Assembly: GCF_025506355.1 (NCBI RefSeq)
Contig: NZ_JANZYP010000055.1
Location: 1 to 64,000 of the forward strand
Source of the DNA: Sphaerisporangium corydalis
GTDB taxonomy: Bacteria > Actinomycetota > Actinomycetes > Streptosporangiales > Streptosporangiaceae
Direction: 5' to 3'
Length of the DNA stretch: 64,000 nucleotides
The notes under the pieces were generated by a model that saw only the letters and a program-made list of their open reading frames with translations, made no database searches and was not told where the DNA came from. A program made the position numbers and the translations under genes. This document shows, piece after piece, positions 51,408 to 60,700 of the stretch (positions are counted from its first letter, which is position 1; every line of letters begins with the position of its first letter).

Positions 51408-52376
51408 CTATCGGCGGGCGGCGATGGCGAGGAAGCGGTGGGGCGGGTCGTCATAGCCGGTCAGCCGCCAGCCGGTCAGCTCCGCCGACCGCCGCAGCGG
51501 CGCCTCGGCCAGCGGCTCGTCCGGACGCAGGGCGCGGCCGTGGCGGGCCGCCAGGGCGGCGCGCCCGGTGGGGTGGAAGATCGCCAGCACCCCGCCGGGG
51601 CGGGTGACGCGGGCGAGTTCGCGCAGGCCCGCGTCGGTGTCGGGCAGGTGCATGATCAGCCCGGCGGCGAACACCGCGTCCACGGACGCGCCGGCCAGGG
51701 GCAGGCGGCGGGCGTCGGCGATGACCAGCCCGGCCTCCTCGGCACGGCCTTCGGCGCGGGCGCGGGCGAGCATCTCGGGGGTCAGGTCCAGGCCGATGAC
51801 GACGCCGCAGGGCCCGACGGCCTCGCGGAGCGCGGGGATGGCCCGGCCGGTGCCGCAGCCGGCGTCGATGACGACGCCGTCCCGCCGGATGCCCGCCTCG
51901 GCGATCGCGGCGGCGTACGCGGGCATGTCGTCACCGAATTTGGTGTCCCAGGTGGCCGCGCGCGGGGCGAAGAAGGCCCGGCTCTCGCTGATGTACCACC
52001 GATCGTGGCCGCCCAGCCGGGGCGCCACCCGCCGGATCACCGGCCACCCGGGATCATGCAGGTCGACCACCACGTCGGCCCCACCCTCACCGTCCGCCCT
52101 GGACCCCCCGCCCCTGGGCGCCGACCGCACCCAGACCACCACATCCCCCGCTCCCGCTCCCGCTCCTGGTCCCGGTCCCGCCCCCGGTCCCGCTCCCTCC
52201 GCGAGCGTGATCCCCTCACCCGTGCCGGAGTTCCGCAGGGCGGCCGCGAGGTGGGTGGCGAGGAGGTGGGGGCGGTCGCCGGTGCCGTCGACGAGCACGC
52301 GCGCGGGGCCGGGTGGGAACAGCCGGACGAGGGCGTCCAGGACCTCCTCCCAGCGGCGGGCCTGGGGACCGGTCAT
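51408..52376 (-). CDS. SAM methyltransferase with degenerate kinase-like N-terminus
   Basis: A 322-residue protein from ATG 52376 (GGAGGGG upstream). The second half is a class I methyltransferase: VIDAGCGTGRAIPAL, VVIGLDLTPEMLARAR, VIADARRLPLAGASVDAVFAAGLIMHLPD and ARVTRPGGVLAIF. The first about 120 residues (RRWEEVLDAL, ARVLVDGTGDRPHLLATHLAAAL, ADVVVDLHDPGWPVIRRV) resemble the opening and end of uridine-kinase-like domains. The GKT/S of the P-loop is replaced and a GPGAG-repeat linker is inserted. The kinase half is therefore probably inactive. Substrate unknown. Confidence 0.8.
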   Translation of the reverse strand: MTGPQARRWEEVLDALVRLFPPGPARVLVDGTGDRPHLLATHLAAALRNSGTGEGITLAEGAGPGAGPGPGAGAGAGDVVVWVRSAPRGGGSRADGEGGADVVVDLHDPGWPVIRRVAPRLGGHDRWYISESRAFFAPRAATWDTKFGDDMPAYAAAIAEAGIRRDGVVIDAGCGTGRAIPALREAVGPCGVVIGLDLTPEMLARARAEGRAEEAGLVIADARRLPLAGASVDAVFAAGLIMHLPDTDAGLRELARVTRPGGVLAIFHPTGRAALAARHGRALRPDEPLAEAPLRRSAELTGWRLTGYDDPPHRFLAIAARR

Positions 52377-52527
52377 CGCCCGCCCCTCCGCCGTGCCGTC
52401 GCCAGTACGCCCGTCTTGCGGATGCTCGCCGACCATGCCCCCCAGGCTAGAAGATGCCAGCCCCGCCGTCCGCCCCGGCCCTTCTTTCCCCGCAGTGCCC
52501 GGAGGGAGCGTGGCGGGCGGGGGAGGG

Positions 52528-53721
52528 TCATCCGGGGGTGTTCAGGAATAGGCCCGCCGTGGACGAGGGGCCGTAGCCGTATCGTGCGGGGATCACGATA
52601 TGTCCGGCGGTCGCGGCGGCGAGGTCGATCCAGCCGTTCTCCGCGAAGCCGGGCAGAGCGCGCATCCGCCAGGTCCTCCCGCCGTCCTCGGAGGTCCAGA
52701 CCGCCGGCACCTCCGCGCCCGCGTCGTTGACCGCCGCGCCCGTCGCCAGGAACAGGGAGCCGATCGCGACGACCCTCCGCACCCCGCCCAGCACCATGCC
52801 GCCCGCCACAGGGAACGGTGCGAACCGGGACCAGCCGCCCCCGCCGGTCGACCGGACGTAACCCGAGTCGATCGCCTGCCCGTCCTCCGAGCCGTTCCCC
52901 ACGTGACGGTCGACGTACTTGTACCCGGCCGCCACGGTCACCGTCCCGCTCGTCGCGACGGACTCCACGGCGTCGATGTCCATCCCGGTCGCCATCTCGC
53001 GCGGCGGCCCGGTGCCGTTCAGCGCGACGAGCGACGCCCGGGACCCGGCGTTGGCGGCCGGGTCCGCGCACGCGCCCACGAGCACCGGGCCGAAGGCGGC
53101 GTCCCCGTCCTGGAGGGATTCGTAGGAACACTTCCCGGAGACACCGGTGTCGACCGGCCGCCACCCGCCGCCGGACGCCCGCGACACGTCCTGCTGCGCG
53201 GCCAGCGCGTAGACCTCGCCCGCGTGCGCCGCCAGACCAGGATGCCGGTAGGTCACGCCCGCCCGGATCGGCAGGTCCGGCATCGGCGACCATGAGTCGC
53301 CGTCCGCCGACCGCCACGCGACGGCCCTGGTCGTCGGCCCCGCGGCGCCCATCTCCGTCGTGGTGCCCACGGCGACGACCTCCCCTGCCACGCTCGCCAG
53401 CCCGGTGATCCAGGTGGCCTGCCGGGGGCGGGACGTCAGGTCGCCCAGGCGCCCGGCGCTCCAGTGCCGGCCGTCCGCCGACCGCCAGGAGTCGGTCCGG
53501 GTGCCGCCCGGCGTCGCGGTGTGGCCGACGGCGACCAGCCCGGGACCGCCGCGTACGACGAGGTCCGGGTTCAGCGGCGGCCCCGAGACGACCAGGGCCC
53601 GGGATGGGACGAGGGTCCAGGCGCCGACGTCCGGCCGCGCGGCCGTCGCGGTGAGCGAACCTGCGGGGAACAGGACCGCCACGAGCAGCAGGCACGCCAC
53701 CCTGGCCCGGCGCCAGGTCAC
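52528..53721 (-). CDS. Secreted BNR/Asp-box repeat propeller protein
   Basis: A 397-residue exported protein. GTG 53721 overlaps the upstream gene's stop (GTGA), and a signal peptide ends near TATA (residue 27). The remainder repeats blades with Asp-box-like motifs: WRSADGRHWS, WRSADGDSWS and WTSEDGGRTW. These give a sialidase-like or photosystem-assembly-like six- or seven-bladed propeller. No sialidase Arg triad or catalytic Tyr is recognisable, so an enzymatic role should not be assumed. It likely works with the membrane protein encoded upstream. Confidence 0.75.
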   Translation of the reverse strand: MTWRRARVACLLLVAVLFPAGSLTATAARPDVGAWTLVPSRALVVSGPPLNPDLVVRGGPGLVAVGHTATPGGTRTDSWRSADGRHWSAGRLGDLTSRPRQATWITGLASVAGEVVAVGTTTEMGAAGPTTRAVAWRSADGDSWSPMPDLPIRAGVTYRHPGLAAHAGEVYALAAQQDVSRASGGGWRPVDTGVSGKCSYESLQDGDAAFGPVLVGACADPAANAGSRASLVALNGTGPPREMATGMDIDAVESVATSGTVTVAAGYKYVDRHVGNGSEDGQAIDSGYVRSTGGGGWSRFAPFPVAGGMVLGGVRRVVAIGSLFLATGAAVNDAGAEVPAVWTSEDGGRTWRMRALPGFAENGWIDLAAATAGHIVIPARYGYGPSSTAGLFLNTPG

Positions 53722-54581
53722 CGATCGTCCTTCTCGCCGCAGGCGTGGGAGGGCGCCCTGTCCGACCTGGTCACGACCCGTCCGGGCCCCGCCGCCGCGG
53801 GCGCCATCTCGTAGGTGCGGGCGTGCCGCACGCCGCCCACCGACACCAGCGGGCGGTCGGGGGAGCCGGCGGTGAAGTTGCCCCGCGTCCCGTCCACCGA
53901 GTACCGGACGTCCACCATCCACGCGTAGAGCGCGTGGCAGGCCTTCACCTCGATCGATATGTTCAGCGGCTTCTCCGAGGTGATGGGGCTGCCGAGGATC
54001 CGGGGCGCCTTGGGGGAGGAGTCGGGCAGTTCCCTCCCGTCCGGGGCGACCACGACCCGCCGGTCCCTGTCCAGGTCGTACCGCAGGAAGTAGGAGCCGC
54101 CCCCGCCGCACCCGGAGTGCCGGGCGAGGATCCAGTCGAGCCGCGCCTTCCGGTCGACGCGCAGGGTACGGAACTGCAGGCCGTCCAGGTAGGCGACCGT
54201 TCCCTCGCGCGCGCGAAGGGAGATGATCAGCGAGCCCTTCTCGTAGGACGCCGCGCCCGACCTCACCGCGGTGACCAGGGGATTCTCCTGGAAGGTGAAG
54301 GTCAGGGCGTCCAGCGCGCGCCCGCCTGCGGGCATGGCGACGGCCCCCTGCCCGCAGGTGCCGGAGACGGGCCACAACGTCTGGGCGGTAACCGGCCGCA
54401 CGCCCAGGACGGGGTCCAGCCTCTTCCCTATCTCGGGGACGTAGCGCTGCGCCAGCGGGGCCAGGACGTTCGCGCCGCCGAACGCGGCGACGGCCACCAG
54501 GAATGCCCCGGAACCCGCGAGAATTCGCTTTCGCGCGGGCCAGGACTTGGTGGCGTCTTCGCCGTCCCCTTTCCGTTCCAT
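53718..54581 (-). CDS. Membrane-anchored extracytoplasmic protein, unknown function
   Basis: A 287-residue protein if started at ATG 54581. A charged N-terminus precedes one membrane segment (about 20-42), leaving a large external domain with four to six Cys (GTCGQGAV, HSGCGGGGSYF, KACHALYAW, SHACGEKDD) that could form disulfides. I recognise no family. Its stop overlaps the start of the propeller gene, making a two-gene envelope unit. Its promoter shares the A+T-rich intergenic region (54582-54804) with the divergent jet operon; that region contains a TAAAAT-like element at 54655-54660 and no gene. Confidence 0.65.
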   Translation of the reverse strand: MERKGDGEDATKSWPARKRILAGSGAFLVAVAAFGGANVLAPLAQRYVPEIGKRLDPVLGVRPVTAQTLWPVSGTCGQGAVAMPAGGRALDALTFTFQENPLVTAVRSGAASYEKGSLIISLRAREGTVAYLDGLQFRTLRVDRKARLDWILARHSGCGGGGSYFLRYDLDRDRRVVVAPDGRELPDSSPKAPRILGSPITSEKPLNISIEVKACHALYAWMVDVRYSVDGTRGNFTAGSPDRPLVSVGGVRHARTYEMAPAAAGPGRVVTRSDRAPSHACGEKDDR

Positions 54582-54804
54582 GACGCCAGTGTAGAAACGC
54601 TCCGGCGCGGCCCGCGCCACCTTTGTGTTTCCCCTGCCACCCCGATCCGATCGCTAAAATGCGAAATATCCGAATTAATGGAAATATGTAATCTCGGGCG
54701 GCGCCGGCGCGGCGGCGATTTCACGGCGTGAACCGCGAGATCCGCCGACCGGCGGTGGCGGGGGCCGGAACTGTCGGTGGCGTGGGGAATACTTGCTGCC
54801 TGTC

Positions 54805-56343
54805 ATGAGGGATTCGACAGGTGGTCACAGAGCGCTCGACCTGGACGCGCGCGCGGTCGGCGACAGGTTCCGGCTGTTCAACTTCACCCAGAGAGGCGAC
54901 TTCGTCGGCTATCTGTGGGTGCTGCGCGCGATGGACCGGCTGCGCGCGGTCCACCGCGTGCAGGTGGACGACGAGGACGTGGCGGCGGCCCTCCGCGAGC
55001 TCGCCTCGGCCCACGACGAGGTCCCGCACGTCGACGCGACCCTGCGGGACCGGCTGGACGCGCTCGCCGCCGACGGCATCATCCACCGCCTGGAGGACGC
55101 CTCCCGCGCGGGCACCCTCGCCCGCTACCGCAACCGCCAGTCCGTCTACCAGTTCAGCGAACTGGGCTACCGCGCCTTCACCGCCGTGGAGGACGTCCTC
55201 GCCGCCAGGGTCCGCGACGCGAACCTGTCCCGCCTGGTGTTCTCGGACATCCTCGACGACCTCAGGTCGCTGGCCGCCGCCAACCTCGCGGGCGACGAGG
55301 AGCAGGTCCACCGGCGGCTGTCCCGGCTCGACCAGGTCATGGAGGACATGGTGCGCCGCTCGGCCCGGTTCCACGTGACCCTCGGCGAGATCGTCACCTC
55401 CACCGACGCCTCGCCCGACCTGTTCCTGCGCTACAAGAACGCCCTGCTGACCCACATGAGCGACTTCATGGCCGAGCTCGACCGCCACCTTCCCCGCCTC
55501 GGCCAGGCCGTGCGGGACGTCGAGGCGAGCGGGACGGCCGCGATGCTGGACCGGGCCGCCCGCGCGGACGATCGGCCGTTCCTGACCGGCCCCGAGCGGG
55601 TGGAGGACTGGAAACGCCGCTGGGAGGCGCTGCGTGCCTGGTTCACCGCCGAGCCGGGCTCGGGGTCGGGGGCCGCCGGCCTGCGCCGCGCGACCAGGTC
55701 CGCGGTGTCGGGCGTGATCGCCCTGCTGCGGCAGCTCACCGAGGCCCAGCGTGGCGGGGTGAACCGCGCCTCCGAGCTGCGCCATCTCGCCGAGTGGATC
55801 CACAACACGCCGGACGAGGACGCAGCGCACGCGCTGGCGGCGGCCGCGTTCAACATGGGCTCGGCGCGGCACCTCGGCGGGGCGCACGACGACGCCGAGC
55901 AGATCTCCTCGCGGGCCACCTGGTGGGACGCCCCGGGCATCGAGGTCGCCCTCACCCCCTTCAGGACCGGCCGCCCGGCGGGGCCGGGGCTCCCGCAGCC
56001 GGTGCGCACCGACACGGGGGCGCGCGCCGACCTGCGACGGCGGCAGATCGCGGCCAGGGCGGCCGAGCGGGCCGCCGCCCAGAGCCTGGCCGGCGGCGGC
56101 GCCCACGGCCGGGTTCTCGACGAGCCCGAGACCAAGGTGCTGCTGACCCTGCTGACCCGGGCGCTGGAGGCCCGCTCGGTGGTCGCGGGCCGGTTGAAGA
56201 CGGGCACCGGCGGCGACGGCACCGTCGTGATGCGGCTGGTGCCCTCCCCCGAGGGCGGCAGCGTCCGCACCCCCCACGGCACCCTGCACCTCCCCGGCTT
56301 CACCCTGGAGATCGCCCCGCACGCCGGAGGCACCGATGACTGA
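54805..56343 (+). CDS. jetA: Wadjet type II protein JetA (TIGR02677 family)
   Basis: A 512-residue protein beginning MRDSTGG at ATG 54805 (TTG 54793 would add four residues; no good Shine-Dalgarno sequence). It is helix-rich with DRFRLFNFTQRGDFVGYLWVLRAMDRL, VPHVDATLRDRLDALAADGI and RNRQSVYQFSELGYRAF, typical of the TIGR02677 winged-helix kleisin-like subunit. It is followed by TIGR02678- and SMC-like genes in the standard order. In Wadjet the JetA kleisin, JetB and the SMC-like JetC form a loop-extruding complex that recognises small circular DNA such as plasmids. Family assigned by length, order and motif memory. Confidence 0.85.
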   Translation: MRDSTGGHRALDLDARAVGDRFRLFNFTQRGDFVGYLWVLRAMDRLRAVHRVQVDDEDVAAALRELASAHDEVPHVDATLRDRLDALAADGIIHRLEDASRAGTLARYRNRQSVYQFSELGYRAFTAVEDVLAARVRDANLSRLVFSDILDDLRSLAAANLAGDEEQVHRRLSRLDQVMEDMVRRSARFHVTLGEIVTSTDASPDLFLRYKNALLTHMSDFMAELDRHLPRLGQAVRDVEASGTAAMLDRAARADDRPFLTGPERVEDWKRRWEALRAWFTAEPGSGSGAAGLRRATRSAVSGVIALLRQLTEAQRGGVNRASELRHLAEWIHNTPDEDAAHALAAAAFNMGSARHLGGAHDDAEQISSRATWWDAPGIEVALTPFRTGRPAGPGLPQPVRTDTGARADLRRRQIAARAAERAAAQSLAGGGAHGRVLDEPETKVLLTLLTRALEARSVVAGRLKTGTGGDGTVVMRLVPSPEGGSVRTPHGTLHLPGFTLEIAPHAGGTDD

Positions 56344-56452
56344 GCCCATGGCCGCGCTCGTCCTGCGCGCAGGGAGTGCTCCGCTGGTCGTCCCGCGCGG
56401 CACGACGGCCCGCGTTCCCGTGGTCTCGCGCGCGGGAGGCACCGATGGCTGA
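56336..56452 (+). CDS. Possible 38-residue ORF bridging jetA and jetB
   Basis: ATG 56336 overlaps the jetA stop and the frame ends at TGA 56450-56452, just inside jetB. It has GGAGG upstream. Its start region is an imperfect copy of the jetB start region: GGAGGCACCGATG(A/G)CTGAGCCC occurs at 56326 and 56436, about 110 bases apart. It may be a duplicated, now displaced jetB start that maintains translational coupling, or a tiny protein. No homology recognised. Confidence 0.35.
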   Translation: MTEPMAALVLRAGSAPLVVPRGTTARVPVVSRAGGTDG

Positions 56453-57791
56453 GCCCTGGGCGGCGGGGGACGTCGCGAGCGGTGACCTCGGGGCCTATCA
56501 GGACGCGGTCCGGCTGGTGCTGACCACCGACCTGATCACGGCGGCCCATCCCCGGCCCGGCATGCTGGAACGGGTGCTGCCCTGGGCCGACCGGCTCACC
56601 CGCGACCTGCGCGAGCTGTTCGGCTACACCCTGGTCGCCACCACCCGCCAAGTCCGGCTGATCCGCCTGCTCGACACCCTCGACCCCTCCCGGGGAAGGA
56701 CCTTCACCAGCCGGGCGGGCAAGCCGTTCGACCGCAGGCGCCTGGCCTACCTGTGCCTGGTGCTCGGCTCCTTCCAGCGGTCCAGGGTGGAGATCAGCCT
56801 GGCCGACCTGGTCCGCCTGTTCGGGCCGGTCGCCAACTCCATCGAGGGGCTGGGCTTCGACCCGCTGGTCCCCGGCCACAAGGGCGCGGTCGTCGACGTG
56901 GTCGGCTGGCTGGTCGCGCGCGGCGCGCTGAGCCTCTCGGACGGCTCGGTCGAGGCGTGGGCGCGCGGCGACGACGGCGACGCCCTGTACGACATCGACC
57001 ACGACATCTGCGCGTCCCTCTTCCAGCCCGCCCGCCCCGTACGCCATCTCACCAGCGCGGCGGGCCTGCTGGACGGCTCAAGCGGTTCCGCGGAGAGGCG
57101 GGCGCGCAGGCTCCTGCTGGAACGGCCGGTGGTCTACTACGCCGGTCTCGACGCGGCGACGGCCGCGGTGCTGCGGCGTGAGGAGGTCGCCGAGAACCTC
57201 GCCAGGCTCACCGGCCTGGTCGTCGAGCGCAGGGCCGAGGGCGTCCTGCTCGCCGACCCCGGCGGGCGGTTCACCGACCGGGCCTTCCCTGGCCGGGGCG
57301 GGGCGGTCAACCGGGCGGCCGGGCTCCTGATCGCCACGATCGCCGACCTGCTGGAGGACCCGCACCACGACCTCGAACGGGTCGAGCCGCCGGCCGGGGC
57401 CGCCGCTGGCGAGGGGTTGCTCGCGCGCGTCGACTCCGCGCTCCCGCGCGCCGGGGTCGTCGGCGACCTGGCGTGGTCGCCGCCCGAGCCCGCCCCGCCG
57501 CCGCGCCGCGAGGACCGGCTCGTCCTGATCGAACGGCCCCGGCTCGAGGCGATGATGCGGGAGCTGTACGACAGGTTCGGCGCGGCCTCCTTCACCGGCG
57601 CCTGGCAGCAGGACCCCCTCGGGCTGCTCGACGCCGCCGTCGGCCTGCTCGCCGACCTGAGCCTGCTGCTCCCCGTGCCCGGCGGGGTGCTGCTGCTCCC
57701 GGCCGCCGTCCGCTACCGCAACATCACCTTGGCGATCCCGGCGCCGCCCCGGGGCCAGCTCGACCTCTTCGACGGAAAGGATTCGGCATGA
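56445..57791 (+). CDS. jetB: Wadjet type II protein JetB (TIGR02678 family)
   Basis: A 448-residue protein from ATG 56445 (GGGAGG upstream). Features of the TIGR02678 winged-helix (KITE-like) subunit include VRLVLTTDLITAAHP, WADRLTRDLRELFGYTL, TRQVRLIR and AYLCLVLGSFQRSRVEISLADL. A central PVVYYAGLD segment and GGRFTDRAFPG region follow. It pairs with JetA and JetC. Its stop overlaps the jetC ATG (ATGA), as expected for subunits of one complex. Confidence 0.87.
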   Translation: MAEPWAAGDVASGDLGAYQDAVRLVLTTDLITAAHPRPGMLERVLPWADRLTRDLRELFGYTLVATTRQVRLIRLLDTLDPSRGRTFTSRAGKPFDRRRLAYLCLVLGSFQRSRVEISLADLVRLFGPVANSIEGLGFDPLVPGHKGAVVDVVGWLVARGALSLSDGSVEAWARGDDGDALYDIDHDICASLFQPARPVRHLTSAAGLLDGSSGSAERRARRLLLERPVVYYAGLDAATAAVLRREEVAENLARLTGLVVERRAEGVLLADPGGRFTDRAFPGRGGAVNRAAGLLIATIADLLEDPHHDLERVEPPAGAAAGEGLLARVDSALPRAGVVGDLAWSPPEPAPPPRREDRLVLIERPRLEAMMRELYDRFGAASFTGAWQQDPLGLLDAAVGLLADLSLLLPVPGGVLLLPAAVRYRNITLAIPAPPRGQLDLFDGKDSA

Positions 57792-60700
57792 CGCGGTTCA
57801 AGCCGTCCCGCGCCGGTCTGATCAACATCTGGGACTACACCGACGAGGAGTTCGTCTTCGCCGACGGGCGGCTGGTGCTGCGCGGGCACAACGGCTCGGG
57901 CAAGACCAAGGCCCTGGAGGTGCTGTTCCCCTTCATCCTGGACGGGGTCGTCGACGCCCGCCGGCTGGACCCGTTCAGCGGCGAGAACCGCACGATGAAG
58001 GCCAACCTGCTGTACCGAGGGCAGGAGTCGGAGTACGGCTTCGTGTGGATGGAGTTCGCGGCGGGCGAGCGCACCGTCACGCTCGTCATCGCCCTGCACG
58101 CGCACAAGGACCGGCCCTCGGTCAAGACGGCCTTCTTCGTGACGGCCAGACGCGTCGGCGCCGACTTCGGGCTGCTCACGGAGGAGTCCCGGCCGCTGAC
58201 CGAGCAGCAGCTCAGGAAGGTGCTCGAACCCGAGGCCTGGCACGACAGCGCCACCGCCTACCGGCACGCCGTGGACACGACGCTGTTCGGCCTCGGGCGG
58301 GAACGGTACACCCAGCTTCTCGACCTGCTGCTGGCGCTGCGCAGGCCGCTGCTGGCCAAGGACCTCGACCCCGGGAAGGTCTCCGACACCCTCACCGCCG
58401 GCCTGAGCCCGGTCTCCGAGGACCTCGTGGAGCAGGCCGCCCGCGACTTCGAGAACCTCGCGGCCGTGCAGCGGCTGGCCGACGACCTCGTCAGGGCCGA
58501 CGACGCCTCCCGCGCCTTCCTCGACCACTACGCCGCCTATTTGCGCGTCGGCGTGCGCTCCCACCTCGACCGGGTCGCCGCCCGCACCGCGCAGGTGGTG
58601 GAGCAGGCGGCGGCGATCGGCGAGGCACGGGCCGAGATGCAGCGCGCCGCCGGCGCCCAGGAGGAGGCCAAGGAGGCGTGCGAGGCCGCCGAGGCCGAGC
58701 GGAGCAGGCTCGACGGCCGGCTCGACGGGCTCAAGAAGCACGAGGCCTACACCGCGCAGGCCGACCTCGACGGGCTGCGCGCCCAGGCCGGCCGCGCGGC
58801 CCAGGAGATCGCCCAGGCGCGGGAGGCGGACGGCCGGGCCGCCAGGCACATCTCCGACCTCCAGGACGAGGCCGGGCAGGTCGAGCGGCGGCTGGGGGAG
58901 GCGCGCGAGGCGGCCGGGCGGCAGGCGTCGGCCAGGGCCGAGGCCGCCGCGCTGGCCGGCATCCCCGACACCGGCGACGACCCGGAGGCCGCGCGTGCGC
59001 AGGTCACCGCCCGTCTCCAGGACGTCGAGGACGTCCGGTCGCACCTCGGGCGCGTGAACGAGGCCGAGAGGGAACGCGCCCGCGCGGAGCTCGCGGCGCG
59101 CGCGTCCGAGGAGAAGGCCGAGTCCGGTGAGGCGTCCTGCGCCACGGCCGAACGCCACCTCACCGACACCCGCGCCCAGGCCGCCACCGCCCTCACCACC
59201 TGGTCCGCCCAATGGTCGCCGCCCCACCCGCACCCGCTCGCGACCACCCTCACACTCAAGCCGGACCCGGTCATGACCGGGGACGTCCGGGCGAACCCTG
59301 TCCTGGGAGGGGGTGTGCCGGCGGACCCGATCGTGGGCGGGGACGTTCAGGCGGAGCCGGTCGCGAATGGGGACGTGGGGCCGGGTGCCGTGGCCGGAGG
59401 CGTTCAGGCGGGCGTGGTGGCCGGAAACGTTCAGGCGGGTGTTGCGGCCGGAGGTGTGCTGGGGGCCGGGGAGGTCGCGGCCCTGGCCGAGGGGCTGGGG
59501 CGGGTGGGGGAGGGTGGGGCGCCGGGGCTGGTGGAGATCTTCGGGGAGCTGACCGAGGCGTCGCGCACGGCGCTGGTCACCGAACTGGCCGGCCGCGAGA
59601 ACGAGCTGGCACGGCTCGCGGAGGAGGCCGGGCGGCTCGCCGCGCTGCGGGACGAGGTCGCCGCCGAACGCGACGACGCGCCCCCGCTCGCCGCCACCCG
59701 CCCCGCCGGCCGGGCCACCCGCCCGGGTGCCCCGCTGTGGCGGCTGGTGCGGTTCGCCGACGGGGTGGCCGACGCCGAGGCGGCGGCCGTGGAGGGCGCC
59801 CTGGACGCGGCGGGCCTGCTCACCGCGTGGATCCACCCCGACCCCGTGCTCACCGCGGCGGCCGTGCGCGAGGCGGAGGCGGACGCCTTCCTGCTCCCGG
59901 CCCCGGCCGGGGCCCGCCCCGCCGGGCGCACCCTGTCGAGCGTCCTGGTCCCCGAGGAACAGGACCTCGTCCCCGCCCGGGCGATCGCCGACGTGCTCGA
60001 CTCGATCGCGCTGACCACCGAGCTCACGGTCCCGGCCGCCGCACCCGCCATCGGCGGGCGCGGGGCGTTCAGCCTCGGCGTGCACGTGGGCGCGCTGCCC
60101 AAGGACGCCCCCGAGTACATCGGTGCCACCCACCGCGCGGCCCGCCGCCGGGCGCGCATCGCCGCGCACGAACGCGACCTCGAGGACCTGGCGCGCCGGC
60201 GGTCGCTGGCCGCCCGCGAACGCGACGCGCTCCAGCGGCGCCTGGACGACATCGGCCGAGCCAGGGAAGGACTGCGGTCCATCGGACGGGACATCCCGAA
60301 GGCCGTGGCGGCGCTGGCCGAGAAGTCGACGCTCCTGGCCGCCGCGCGGGCCGCGCGCGCGGAGGCCGTGGCCGTGCTGGACGCCGCCACGGCCGAGGTC
60401 GACGCCCGGCGCCGCAGGCTCAGGCAGGCGGCGGCCGACCGCGCCATGCCCGCCGACGAGGCCGGCGCCGAGGCGGTCGCGCGGGCCGCCGGTGACTTCA
60501 CCGCCACGGGGGAACGGCTGTTCCAGCGCCTCGCCGACATCGGCGCCCTGGAGACGGACCTCGCGGGCCGCCGCCGCACGATCGCCCGCCTGGACGACGA
60601 ACACCGGACCGCCCGCGAGGCCCTCGTCTCCAAAGAGGCCGCCCACCTCGACCTCGCGGAGCGGCTCGCCGCCCTGGAGGAGACGCTGAGCGCGCCCCTC

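Noticed and set aside
59261-59460. CRISPR-like array
   Set aside because: Units are contiguous, in frame and lack unique spacers; they are coding tandem repeats.
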